Below are positions 45,331 through 53,632 of a stretch of DNA of 64,000 bases, piece after piece. Both the position numbers and the translations under genes were made by a program. Position 1 is the stretch's first letter. Each line of letters starts with the position of its first letter. The stretch lies in the NCBI RefSeq assembly GCF_013031405.1, contig NZ_WPZY01000007.1, positions 124,001-188,000 on the forward strand. The letters are read 5' to 3'. The notes below the pieces were generated by a model. It ran no database searches, was not told where the DNA came from, and saw only the letters and a program-made list of their open reading frames with translations. The stretch comes from Ruegeria sp. HKCCD8929 (GTDB lineage Bacteria > Pseudomonadota > Alphaproteobacteria > Rhodobacterales > Rhodobacteraceae).

Positions 45331-46368
45331 TTACTGCGCGGCCACTAGCCCACGCTGGTCGTCACGGCCCATGGCGATCAGAAACGGAGCCTGCCCCTGA
45401 AGGGCCTGAAACCCCGCCTTGTCCGCCATGCCACGCCAGTTGCCCAGCATCAGTGACTGCGCCACCGCACCACCCAGCGTGGCCCCCGGACCGGTGACGA
45501 TGAACAGGTCCGGCGCGAACTCGCGCGCCGCCGTCTGTACGGCCCGGGTGAAATCATAAGGCTCGGTCACTTGATGGCCCAGCGTGTAGTCCCACAGCGC
45601 CCGTGTATCGGTCGCGCCCGGCCACCAGATCTTGCCGCGCCCGTCGATCAGCGGGCGATCGGGCTGGCCGAACATCTCTCCGGACAAACGCGCCCGCCCC
45701 TCGGCCGCGACCGGCGCCTGCAGCGACGTGTGAAACGCTGCGTGATTGACCAGCCGCATCGGGAACCGCTCCTGCGCGACAGGCTGCGAGGCCTCAAACG
45801 CCTTGAGCCCCTCCTCATTGCCCGCCAGCACCAGCATCCCGCCCAGATCGATCGACAGTGCCAGATCGTGCCCATCCAGCGCGTCGATGCGGGCCACATG
45901 GGCCAGCAATTCGGCCTTGCGCGCGGGATCGTCAACCCAATCCTCGCCGGTGAAGGGATAGACCAGCTGCCCGCCGATCAGACGTTCCTGCATCAGCGTG
46001 CCCATGGTATTGACCACCCGGAACCCGTCCCCGGCGCTCAGTGCCCCGGCAGCGGCCAGCGCGGTATACCAACCCATCGAGTTGCCGGTGACCGCGACCA
46101 CCTCGATATCCTCGGCCAAGCTCCGCGCATCGGCCAACGAGGCAGCATAGATCAAAGGTGAGGCCACATCGCCGCGCGAGTACTTGCTGACCGAGAACCG
46201 CCCGGCCCCATCCAGCGCCGTCACCGTCTCTTGCCCGGTCTCAGCGCGGATGGCGTCGAACTCGTGGAACTGCGCCATCCGGTTTGCATGGTAGCGATGC
46301 AGGTAGCCGAGCTCCGGCTTGTTATAGGTGCCCCGGCCGGGGCAGATCACGACGGCAGTGCGGGTCAT
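45331..46368 (-). CDS. FabD-like acyltransferase-fold protein
   Basis: This 345-residue protein has the malonyl-CoA:ACP transacylase fold with PGRGTYNKPELGYL at the start, the nucleophile elbow VTGNSMGWYTAL (Ser near residue 95) and HAAFHTSLQAP, where FabD has its catalytic His. No acyl carrier gene is adjacent, and the overlap with the E1 gene (ATGA) ties it to a 2-oxoacid dehydrogenase. It may transfer the acyl group made there. The frame stays open upstream, but the overlap and protein start support 46368. Confidence 0.8.
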   Translation of the reverse strand: MTRTAVVICPGRGTYNKPELGYLHRYHANRMAQFHEFDAIRAETGQETVTALDGAGRFSVSKYSRGDVASPLIYAASLADARSLAEDIEVVAVTGNSMGWYTALAAAGALSAGDGFRVVNTMGTLMQERLIGGQLVYPFTGEDWVDDPARKAELLAHVARIDALDGHDLALSIDLGGMLVLAGNEEGLKAFEASQPVAQERFPMRLVNHAAFHTSLQAPVAAEGRARLSGEMFGQPDRPLIDGRGKIWWPGATDTRALWDYTLGHQVTEPYDFTRAVQTAAREFAPDLFIVTGPGATLGGAVAQSLMLGNWRGMADKAGFQALQGQAPFLIAMGRDDQRGLVAAQ

Positions 46369-48566
46369 GTCTTTGCTCCGGTCAGGGAAAGGGCGGCGGC
46401 AACGATGCCCGGTTTGGAGGGCAGAGGCGCGGCATAGGCAGGCCCGGTGGCAATGAAACAATCCTCGGCCACCACACGCGCGGCCCGGATGTCGGAGGCT
46501 TCGGCAAACAGCGTCATCAACGCCTCGGATTGGCTGCCGGTGCGGCGGCATTCATCGACGATCAATACGTGCCTGCAGCCTTTGGTGGCCGCCAACAGAG
46601 CCTCAGCCGGCAGGGGTGCCAGCCAGCGCATGTCGATGATGCGGGTTTTCAGCCCCGCCGTGTCCAGCTCGGGCAGAGCCTGCTTCGACAGGTAATGCCC
46701 GTTGCCATAGGTCACGATGGCCAGATCGGTGCCGTCGCCATGCATGCCGACCTCGCCCAGCCCGATCCGCTGATCCGGCGAGGGATAGATGGTCATCCAG
46801 CCCCCATCCTGCGCCTCATGCAGATCGCGCATGGGATAAAACGCGATAGGCTCCAGAAACACGACCACCCTCTGCTCCTCCCGCGCCAGCCGCACGCATT
46901 CGCGCAGCATCCGCGCCGCGTCCGCCCCGGTCGAGGGGCAGGCGATGATCACACCGGGGATGTCGCGCAGCACCGCCAGCGAGTTGTCGTTATGGAAATG
47001 GCCGCCAAAGCCCTTCTGGTACCCCAACCCGGCAATCCGCAGCACCATCGGGTTGGTGAATTGCCCGTTCGAGAAAAACGGCAACGTCGCCGCTTCGCCC
47101 CGGATCTGGTCCTCGGCATTGTGCAGATAGGCCAGGAACTGGATCTCAGGGATGGGGACGAACCCGTTATGCCCCATGCCGATGGCGAGGCCAAGAATGG
47201 ACTGCTCGTCCAGCAGAGTGTCGATCACCCGGTCGGGACCGAAACGCGCTTGCAGCTTCTGCGTGACGCCATATACCCCGCCCTTGCGGCCCACATCCTC
47301 GCCCATGCAGACGATCTCGCCATGTTCCAGCATCAGATCGGTCAGCGCCCAGTTGATCAGGCGGCTCATCGGCTGCGGCTCGTCCATTGCGCGCATGTCG
47401 CCGCCAAATGCCTTGGCCCGCGCCTCGGCGCTGGGGCCGTTGGTCGGCTTGCAGTCCCGTTTCGGCGGGATGAGGCTCGCCATCACCTCCTCGGCATTGG
47501 CCAGATGCGGGCGGGTCGTGGCCTCGGCCGCAATCCGGTCGGTGCGGGCGCAGGTCTCCTCGTAGATTTTCAACGCCTGATCCGGTGAAAGCGCCCCAGC
47601 CTGATCCAGCAAACGCACCGAATTTAGCAGAGGATCGTTGGCCTCATCCGCCTCGACCTCGGATTTGCTGAGATAGGTCGTCGGCACATCCGCCCCTGCA
47701 TGGCCGTAAAGACGCACGGTTCTGAGATGCAGGAAAGCGGGTTTGCGGCGAGTGCGCACGTATTCTGCCGCCTCTCGCGCAACCGCATAGGTCTCGTAAA
47801 TGTCCAACCCGTTTGCCTGAAAATACCTGATCCCCGGCCGATGCTCCATCGACGCCTGTATCCAGCCCTTCGGCGTCTTCACCGAGATACCGATCCCGTT
47901 ATCCTCACACACGAACAGCAGCGGCAGTGGCGTGGACTGCACGCTGGTCCATCCGGCGGTGTTGATCGCCCCCTGCGCGGTCGAATGGTTGGCCGAGGCA
48001 TCGCCGAACGAACACATGGCGATCCCGTCCGCGGGCAGCTCCCGATGCTCGGGATCATGCCTGCGCGCCGCGCCCAGCGAATAGGCCGCCCCCACTGCCT
48101 TGGGCAGATGGCTGGCGATGGTCGAGGTCTGCGGCGGGATGGTCAGCGCCTTGGACCCCAGCACCTTGTGCCGCCCGCCCGAGGTCGGGTCCTCTTTTGA
48201 ACAGGCAAAGCTCAACAGCATATCCCAGGCAATCTGCTGCCCACCTTCCTTTTGAGCCACCTGGTCGGCGCGGGCGATCTGGAACGCGGCATCCCGGTAG
48301 TGCAGGAAAGCGATATCCGTGGGCCGCAGCGCATGCGCCACCGCTGCCATCCCCTCATGCCCCGACGAGCCGATGGTATAGAACCCCTGCCCGGCCTTCT
48401 GCATCGCCCGGCTGGTCCGGTCCAGCGCCCGGCTCAGCACCTGCGCGCGATAGAGCGACACCGCCTCGGTCCCGCTCAGCCCCGGAGCAGGGGGCGCACC
48501 AGCAGGCAGATCGCGCGCGGCAACACGGGTCAGGAAATTCTCATGAACGATCTGGGCGCGGTCCAT
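46365..48566 (-). CDS. Fused alpha-beta E1 subunit of a 2-oxoacid dehydrogenase complex
   Basis: This 733-residue ThDP enzyme joins the E1 alpha part (about 1-370; IGSSGHEGMAAVAHAL, GDASANHSTAQGAINTAGWT, CEDNGIGISVKTP) to the E1 beta part (about 390-733; CMGEDVGRKGGVYGVTQKL, LAIGMGHNGFVPIPEIQF). The usual GDG of the ThDP motif reads GDA. It would decarboxylate a branched or other 2-oxoacid, but no E2 or E3 gene is nearby. Spacing to the acyltransferase gene is a 4-nt overlap; to the aminotransferase, 24 nt. Confidence 0.88.
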   Translation of the reverse strand: MDRAQIVHENFLTRVAARDLPAGAPPAPGLSGTEAVSLYRAQVLSRALDRTSRAMQKAGQGFYTIGSSGHEGMAAVAHALRPTDIAFLHYRDAAFQIARADQVAQKEGGQQIAWDMLLSFACSKEDPTSGGRHKVLGSKALTIPPQTSTIASHLPKAVGAAYSLGAARRHDPEHRELPADGIAMCSFGDASANHSTAQGAINTAGWTSVQSTPLPLLFVCEDNGIGISVKTPKGWIQASMEHRPGIRYFQANGLDIYETYAVAREAAEYVRTRRKPAFLHLRTVRLYGHAGADVPTTYLSKSEVEADEANDPLLNSVRLLDQAGALSPDQALKIYEETCARTDRIAAEATTRPHLANAEEVMASLIPPKRDCKPTNGPSAEARAKAFGGDMRAMDEPQPMSRLINWALTDLMLEHGEIVCMGEDVGRKGGVYGVTQKLQARFGPDRVIDTLLDEQSILGLAIGMGHNGFVPIPEIQFLAYLHNAEDQIRGEAATLPFFSNGQFTNPMVLRIAGLGYQKGFGGHFHNDNSLAVLRDIPGVIIACPSTGADAARMLRECVRLAREEQRVVVFLEPIAFYPMRDLHEAQDGGWMTIYPSPDQRIGLGEVGMHGDGTDLAIVTYGNGHYLSKQALPELDTAGLKTRIIDMRWLAPLPAEALLAATKGCRHVLIVDECRRTGSQSEALMTLFAEASDIRAARVVAEDCFIATGPAYAAPLPSKPGIVAAALSLTGAKT

Positions 48567-48590
48567 CGCGGGTCCCCGGTCTTGATTGGA

Positions 48591-49757
48591 TTACAGTCTG
48601 GCGGTCGCGTCCGCGATCCGGCGCAACCCTTCTTGCAGGCTTTCGGTGGCATAGGCAAAGGAAAGCCGCAGATGCCCCGGCATCCCGAACGCCCGCCCCG
48701 GCACCAGCGCCACGCCGGCCTCATCCAGCAGATAGCGGCAGAATTCATGATCCACCGGCATCTTCTCGGGACAGCTCGGAAAGACGTAGAACGCGCCATC
48801 GGGCTGCGCGCAGCTCAGGCCCGCAGCATTCAGCCCTGCCACCACCAGATCCCGCCGCGCCCGCATCTCGGCCCGGCGCTCGGCCAGTAACTCCCGCGGT
48901 CCGGTGATCGCGGCCAGCGCCGCCGCCTGCGCGATGGAACAGGCGCCGGAGGTGATCTGCCCCTGCACCGCCACCATCGCCTTGGTCAGCGGCGCCGGGC
49001 CAATCCCCCAGCCGATCCGCCAGCCGGTCATCGAATAGGCCTTGGAGACGCCGTTCACGGTCAGCACCCGCCCCGCCAGCGCGGGCACCGCCTGCACAAA
49101 GGGCGTGAACGGAACGTATGAGAGATGCTGATAGATCTCGTCCGAAATCACCCAGACGTGGCGGTGCCTCTCCAGCACCGCCCCAAGCGCCTGCAACTCC
49201 GCCTGCGTATAGACCGCCCCGGTCGGGTTCGACGGGGTGTTCAACAGCAGCCAGCGCGTTCGCGGTGTGATCGCGGCCTCTAGCTGCTCCGGCGTCAGCT
49301 TGAACCCCTGCCCGCGCGGGCAGTCCAGCACCATCGGCAGCCCACCCGCCAGCTTCACCATGTCCGCATAGCTGGTCCAGAACGGCGCGGTGGTGATGAC
49401 CTCATCGCCGGGGTTCAGCGTCGCCAGAAACGCCCCTGCGAGCACCTGCTTGGCCCCGGTCGAAACGATCACATTCGCAGGCTCCACTCCGGCCTGCCCC
49501 GCAATCGCTGCGCGCAGGGCAGGCGTCCCGGCGGTGGCCGGATAGCGAGTCTGCCCGTCCAACGCCGCCTTGTGAGCCGCCTCAATCACATGTGCCGGGG
49601 TCGGAAAATCGGGCTCGCCAGTGCTCAGCGCGATCACGTCCACACCCTGCGACCGTAACTGCGCAGCCCGCTCCGAGATCTGCACGATCTCCGACAGCTC
49701 GATCCCGTCGAGCCGCCCGGCCCGCCGAAACTCTCCCGGATTGTTCTGAATGGTCAT
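48591..49757 (-). CDS. Class I/II pyridoxal-phosphate aminotransferase (aspartate aminotransferase-like)
   Basis: This 388-residue protein has the aspartate aminotransferase fold: STGEPDFPTPAHV, LLNTPSNPTGAVY, VISDEIYQHLSY and the PLP Lys in VNGVSKAYSMTGWRIG. It may make the 2-oxoacid used by the E1 enzyme next in the operon. GAGGA precedes the ATG. Substrate could be an aromatic or branched amino acid; sequence does not decide. Confidence 0.9.
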   Translation of the reverse strand: MTIQNNPGEFRRAGRLDGIELSEIVQISERAAQLRSQGVDVIALSTGEPDFPTPAHVIEAAHKAALDGQTRYPATAGTPALRAAIAGQAGVEPANVIVSTGAKQVLAGAFLATLNPGDEVITTAPFWTSYADMVKLAGGLPMVLDCPRGQGFKLTPEQLEAAITPRTRWLLLNTPSNPTGAVYTQAELQALGAVLERHRHVWVISDEIYQHLSYVPFTPFVQAVPALAGRVLTVNGVSKAYSMTGWRIGWGIGPAPLTKAMVAVQGQITSGACSIAQAAALAAITGPRELLAERRAEMRARRDLVVAGLNAAGLSCAQPDGAFYVFPSCPEKMPVDHEFCRYLLDEAGVALVPGRAFGMPGHLRLSFAYATESLQEGLRRIADATARL

Positions 49758-49843
49758 GGCATCCTCGCCGTTGGGTCCGTGCTTTCCCGCCCTTCATCGC
49801 GCCGCAACCGGGAAAAAACCAGTGACATTCCTTTCGAAAGCCA

Positions 49844-49856
49844 TGAGTATAACTCA
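49844..49856. promoter_or_regulatory. T-N11-A palindrome, candidate LysR site
   Basis: TGAGTATAACTCA is a short, near-perfect palindrome fitting the LysR consensus T-N11-A, in the divergent region between the aminotransferase and the LysR gene. It ends just before the ATG at 49858, which would make autoregulation direct. One copy only; the call is tentative. Confidence 0.5.
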
Positions 49857-49857
49857 T

Positions 49858-50757
49858 ATGATTGCCCCTCGCCGCTTCCTGCCCTCAATCGCGTCCCTGC
49901 TGGCTCTGGAGGCCGTCGACCGGCTCGGCAGCGCCTCGGCGGCGGCCGAAGAACTGTCCCTGACCCAAAGCGCCATCAGCCGCCAGTTGAAAGTGATGGA
50001 GGAGCAACTCGGCGTCGCCCTGATCCAGCGCACGCAAATGCGGCTGCAACTGACCCCTGCCGCGCGGGAATATGTCGAGACCGCCCGCACGGCGCTGCAC
50101 CAACTGGCGCAGGCCTCGCTCAAGCTCAAGGCCAACCCGACTGGCGGCTCGCTGCACCTGTCGATCCTGCCCGCCTTCGGGATGCACTGGCTGGCCCCGC
50201 GCCTGCAGGATTTCGCCCGGCGGCACCCGGAGGTAACCGTAAATCTCAGCACCCGGCTACAACCCTTCGACTTCGCCACCGAGCCCTTCGACGCCGCGAT
50301 CCATTTCGGACAGCAGGACTGGACCGGTGTAAACTATCTGCGGATCATGCGCGAGGATGTGCTGCCCGTCTGCGCCCCTGATCTGGCGCCAAAACAGGCC
50401 AACAGCCCTGACTGGCTGCTGACCGCCCCGCTTTTGCATCTCGATACCCGCCCCGACGCATGGGAGCGTTGGTTTGCCGCGCAAGGCATGATTGCCACGG
50501 GGCTGCGGGGGATGCTGTTCGACCAGTTCTCGACCATGATCCAGGCGACCATACATGGGCTGGGCGTGGCGCTGCTGCCCAGCTATCTGGTGGCGCAGGA
50601 CCTGCAGAGCGGACGGCTGGCGCCCGCCTGGGACGGACCATCGGTCAGCCTCGGAGATTACTATCTGGTCTGGCCGAAGGGCCAAACCGAGTCCGCACCG
50701 CTGATGTCGTTTCGGGACTGGTTGCTGCGGCAGGTGGCGGACCAGCCCGGCATGTGA
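49858..50757 (+). CDS. LysR-family regulator (GcvA-like)
   Basis: This protein of 299 residues begins MIAPRRFLPSIASLLALEAV, has the helix-turn-helix AAEELSLTQSAISRQLKVME and a full effector domain. An ATG five codons earlier (49843) lies inside the palindrome at 49844-49856, so I prefer 49858, although neither start has a good ribosome site. It is divergent from the aminotransferase-E1-acyltransferase-oxidase genes and probably controls them. Confidence 0.87.
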   Translation: MIAPRRFLPSIASLLALEAVDRLGSASAAAEELSLTQSAISRQLKVMEEQLGVALIQRTQMRLQLTPAAREYVETARTALHQLAQASLKLKANPTGGSLHLSILPAFGMHWLAPRLQDFARRHPEVTVNLSTRLQPFDFATEPFDAAIHFGQQDWTGVNYLRIMREDVLPVCAPDLAPKQANSPDWLLTAPLLHLDTRPDAWERWFAAQGMIATGLRGMLFDQFSTMIQATIHGLGVALLPSYLVAQDLQSGRLAPAWDGPSVSLGDYYLVWPKGQTESAPLMSFRDWLLRQVADQPGM

Positions 50758-50787
50758 CGGGGTCGCGCGGCGCGCCCACCCGCAGCT

Positions 50788-51456
50788 TCAGGGTCCGGAT
50801 GCCGGGCCTGACCCGGTCGATACCAGAGCCAACGCCGTTGTCACCGCGTCGTCGGAAACCTGATCGAATTTCCTGTAATATGCGCCAACGGCATAAAACG
50901 GCTCAGGCGTTTTCAGACAAATCACTTCGTCGATCCCGGCACTCTCTTCTAGTTCAGCCAACGTGTCTTCGGGCGCAACGGGAACGGCAAGGATCAGCCG
51001 CGACGGACCCCGCGACCGAAGATTCTGCAGGGACGCCCGCATCGTGGCGCCGGTGGCAATTCCGTCGTCAACGACGATCACGGTCTTGCCCCGGATTGGC
51101 AATGCCGCCCGACCACCAAGATAGGAGTCACGCCGCCTCGCGATTTCGCGCAGTTCCGGCTGGGCCAGCTCCCAGATCCGGTCTCTATCCAGACCCGCGC
51201 TGCGCGCGATGTCCTCATTGACGACAAGACCCGGCTCCGCCCCGTTGGTGACGGCGGCCAGCGCCAGTTCGCGGTGGCCCGGAAAACCAACCTTGCGCAC
51301 GAAGACGATATCGAGCGGTGCGCCGAGACCTTCGGCGATAATCTCGCCGATCGGCACGCCACCCCGGGGCAGCGCCACCACAACGGTTTCAGCAGGATCG
51401 AGCGCAGGCATCCGTGCCAGCAATTGCCGCCCCGCATCGGTTCTGTCCTGGAACAT
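50788..51456 (-). CDS. Phosphoribosyltransferase-domain protein
   Basis: This 222-residue protein has a type I phosphoribosyltransferase fold with the PRPP-binding VIVVDDGIATGATM near residue 125 and VALPRGGVPIGEIIA near 28. Proteins of this stand-alone family are common in bacteria but their substrates are mostly unknown. AGGAGG precedes the ATG. It is convergent with the LysR gene and lies after the acyl-CoA dehydrogenase gene, unrelated in function as far as can be seen. Confidence 0.88.
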   Translation of the reverse strand: MFQDRTDAGRQLLARMPALDPAETVVVALPRGGVPIGEIIAEGLGAPLDIVFVRKVGFPGHRELALAAVTNGAEPGLVVNEDIARSAGLDRDRIWELAQPELREIARRRDSYLGGRAALPIRGKTVIVVDDGIATGATMRASLQNLRSRGPSRLILAVPVAPEDTLAELEESAGIDEVICLKTPEPFYAVGAYYRKFDQVSDDAVTTALALVSTGSGPASGP

Positions 51457-51573
51457 TTGATCCTCCTGCGATCAGGAAGGTATGCCAGGCAGTCTATCGC
51501 GCCCGTCGGTTTCCACCAAGGACTGGCGGGTTGCCAAATGGGTGGCGGCGGGCGGACCCGCCGACCGGCAGGA

Positions 51574-52731
51574 TCACACGTCCAGTGACCGGGCGATCAG
51601 TTCCTTCATCACCTCGTTGGTGCCGCCATAGATCATCTGCACCCGCGCATCCGCGTAGAGCCGCGCAATCGGGTATTCCATCATGAACCCGTAGCCGCCA
51701 AAGAGCTGCAGACATTCATGCATGACCTCGTTCTGCACCTCGGACCCCCAGTATTTCACCATCGAGGCCGTGGGCGCATCCAGCTCACCCTTTTCCAGCT
51801 TGGCGATACAGTCATTCACGAAACTGCGCAGCACCTCGGCCTTGGTCTTGCACTCCGCCAGCTTGAACCGGGTGTTCTGGAAATCCATCACCCGCTGTCC
51901 AAACGCCTTGCGCTCCTGCACGTATTTCACCGTTTCGGACAGGGCGAAGTCGACGGCGCCCAGCGCCATGATGCCGATAGTCAGCCGCTCCCACGGCAGC
52001 TGCTTCATCAGTTGGTAGAAGCCCTGCCCCTCTTCCGCGCCGATCAGGTTGGTCATCGGCACCTTGACGTCTTCAAAGAACAGCTCGGCCGTGTCGTTGG
52101 CCTTCATCCCCAGCTTCTTCAGGTTGCGCCCGCGCCGGAACCCCTCGGCGCCGTAGGTCTCGACCGCGATCAGCGACACGCCCTTGGCGCCTTGGCTCTT
52201 GTCGGTCTTGGCCACCACAATCACCAGATCGGCGGTCTGCCCGTTGGTGATGAAGATCTTCGACCCGTTGATCCGGTAGGAATTGCCATCCTTCTCAGCC
52301 GTCGTGCGCACCGATTGCAGGTCAGACCCCGTCCCCGGCTCGGTCATCGCAATCGCGCCCACCATCTCGCCCGAGGCCAGTTTCGGCAACCACTTCTGCT
52401 TTTGGTCCTCGCTGCCATAGGCGGTGATGTAATGGGTCACGATCGACTGGATGCCATAGCCCCAGCCCGCATCCCCGCGCGCCGTCTGCTCGTAGATGGT
52501 GACCGAGTCGAACCCCACGCCGCCGCCGACACCGCCATATTCCTCGGGGACCGAGCCTGCCATCAACCCGGTTTCCCCGGCCTTGTGCCAGAACCCGCGA
52601 TCAACGACGCCGTTATCGACCCAAGCCTCGATGTTCGGGACCAGTTCGTCATCCATGAACCGGCCCGCCATCTCGGCAAACATCCGGTGTTCGTCGGTGA
52701 CCCAGGCCGCTGTGCTGGTGAAAAGAGACAT
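51574..52731 (-). CDS. Acyl-CoA dehydrogenase (long-chain/isovaleryl type)
   Basis: This 385-residue protein shows AIAMTEPGTGSDLQSVRTTA, FITNGQTADLVIVVAKT and the C-terminal MIYGGTNEVMKELIAR. The Gly where short-chain enzymes have the catalytic Glu (YEGT to YGGT) marks the LCAD/isovaleryl group, whose base lies earlier, here probably in LPWERLTIG. GAGGA abuts the ATG at 52737 but is ideally spaced for the ATG at 52731, which I use. It belongs to the carboxylase operon, 106 nt downstream of the DinB-like gene. Confidence 0.92.
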   Translation of the reverse strand: MSLFTSTAAWVTDEHRMFAEMAGRFMDDELVPNIEAWVDNGVVDRGFWHKAGETGLMAGSVPEEYGGVGGGVGFDSVTIYEQTARGDAGWGYGIQSIVTHYITAYGSEDQKQKWLPKLASGEMVGAIAMTEPGTGSDLQSVRTTAEKDGNSYRINGSKIFITNGQTADLVIVVAKTDKSQGAKGVSLIAVETYGAEGFRRGRNLKKLGMKANDTAELFFEDVKVPMTNLIGAEEGQGFYQLMKQLPWERLTIGIMALGAVDFALSETVKYVQERKAFGQRVMDFQNTRFKLAECKTKAEVLRSFVNDCIAKLEKGELDAPTASMVKYWGSEVQNEVMHECLQLFGGYGFMMEYPIARLYADARVQMIYGGTNEVMKELIARSLDV

Positions 52732-52837
52732 GTTCATTCCTCATCATCCGGGATTACGCCCAAGCTACAATCGCTTGCGGATCAAGCCAATCCGGGTGAC
52801 GCGGCGTCCCGACGGCGCAACGCAACGTATCTTTCGC

Positions 52838-53629
52838 TCACTGCCCGACGCGATGCCGCGCGCCTTTGGCGGGCGGGGTCTCCGGACCACCGGCAAAGCA
52901 CTGGGCGATGGACATCCATTCGGTCGCCACCGGCCCCTCGGCCCGCAGCGCGGTGTCGGCGACGTTGCGGGTCTGGGCCACCACCTGCGCGAATTCTACT
53001 GCCGGGCCGTTGATCCGGTTTTCGCTCGGTTCACCGAATTCCCACGCCGCACCCGAGGGCGCGGTCAGCTCCAGCCGGGGCATCACTTCGGGTACCTCGC
53101 GGCCATGCACCTTGTAGGACCAGCTAAAGGTGTTGACCCCCAACACCACGATGTTTCGGATCCGGTCGGTTTCCTGCCGTTCGACGCCGAGGATATCGAA
53201 CACCTCCTGCCCATGCGCCCAGGTCTCCATCTGCCGCGCGGTGATGGACGAGCGCACCGACATCTCCGGCCCCGCCCATTTCACCCGCTGCTTCGGGTCC
53301 AGCCGCGCCCAGCGCGCGCCCATATCCGTGTAAAGCGCCCTCCAGGCGGCGCGCAGTTCCTCTCCCCGCTCGGGGATCATCGCATTCTCGGTCGCCCGAA
53401 ACCCTTGGCTGCCGATCCCGTCGAAAGTCTCAGCCAGCCGCGCCTGAAACGCCGCCTCGTCAGCTAAGGACAGATCGGCCATCCGGTTCCAGAAATGCAG
53501 ATGCACCAGCACGTCGTTCAGCGTCCAATCCTTGAACTGGGTCACCGTTTCCCAAGCGTCGCCGGTCACATCCGCCAACACGGCATAAAGCGCCTCGCTC
53601 TCGTCCAGAAAATCCTTGGCCTGCTCCAT
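52838..53629 (-). CDS. DinB/MDMPI-like metal-binding protein (TIGR03084 type)
   Basis: This 263-residue protein has a DinB-fold N-terminal domain with candidate metal ligands in VLVHLHFWNRMADL and METWAHGQEVFDILG, and a C-terminal domain of the maleylpyruvate-isomerase-associated kind. Members often neighbour AtuA and acyl-CoA carboxylase genes, as here. The biochemical role is unknown. It starts 3 nt after the carboxylase stop. Confidence 0.85.
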   Translation of the reverse strand: MEQAKDFLDESEALYAVLADVTGDAWETVTQFKDWTLNDVLVHLHFWNRMADLSLADEAAFQARLAETFDGIGSQGFRATENAMIPERGEELRAAWRALYTDMGARWARLDPKQRVKWAGPEMSVRSSITARQMETWAHGQEVFDILGVERQETDRIRNIVVLGVNTFSWSYKVHGREVPEVMPRLELTAPSGAAWEFGEPSENRINGPAVEFAQVVAQTRNVADTALRAEGPVATEWMSIAQCFAGGPETPPAKGARHRVGQ

Positions 53630-53632
53630 CGC

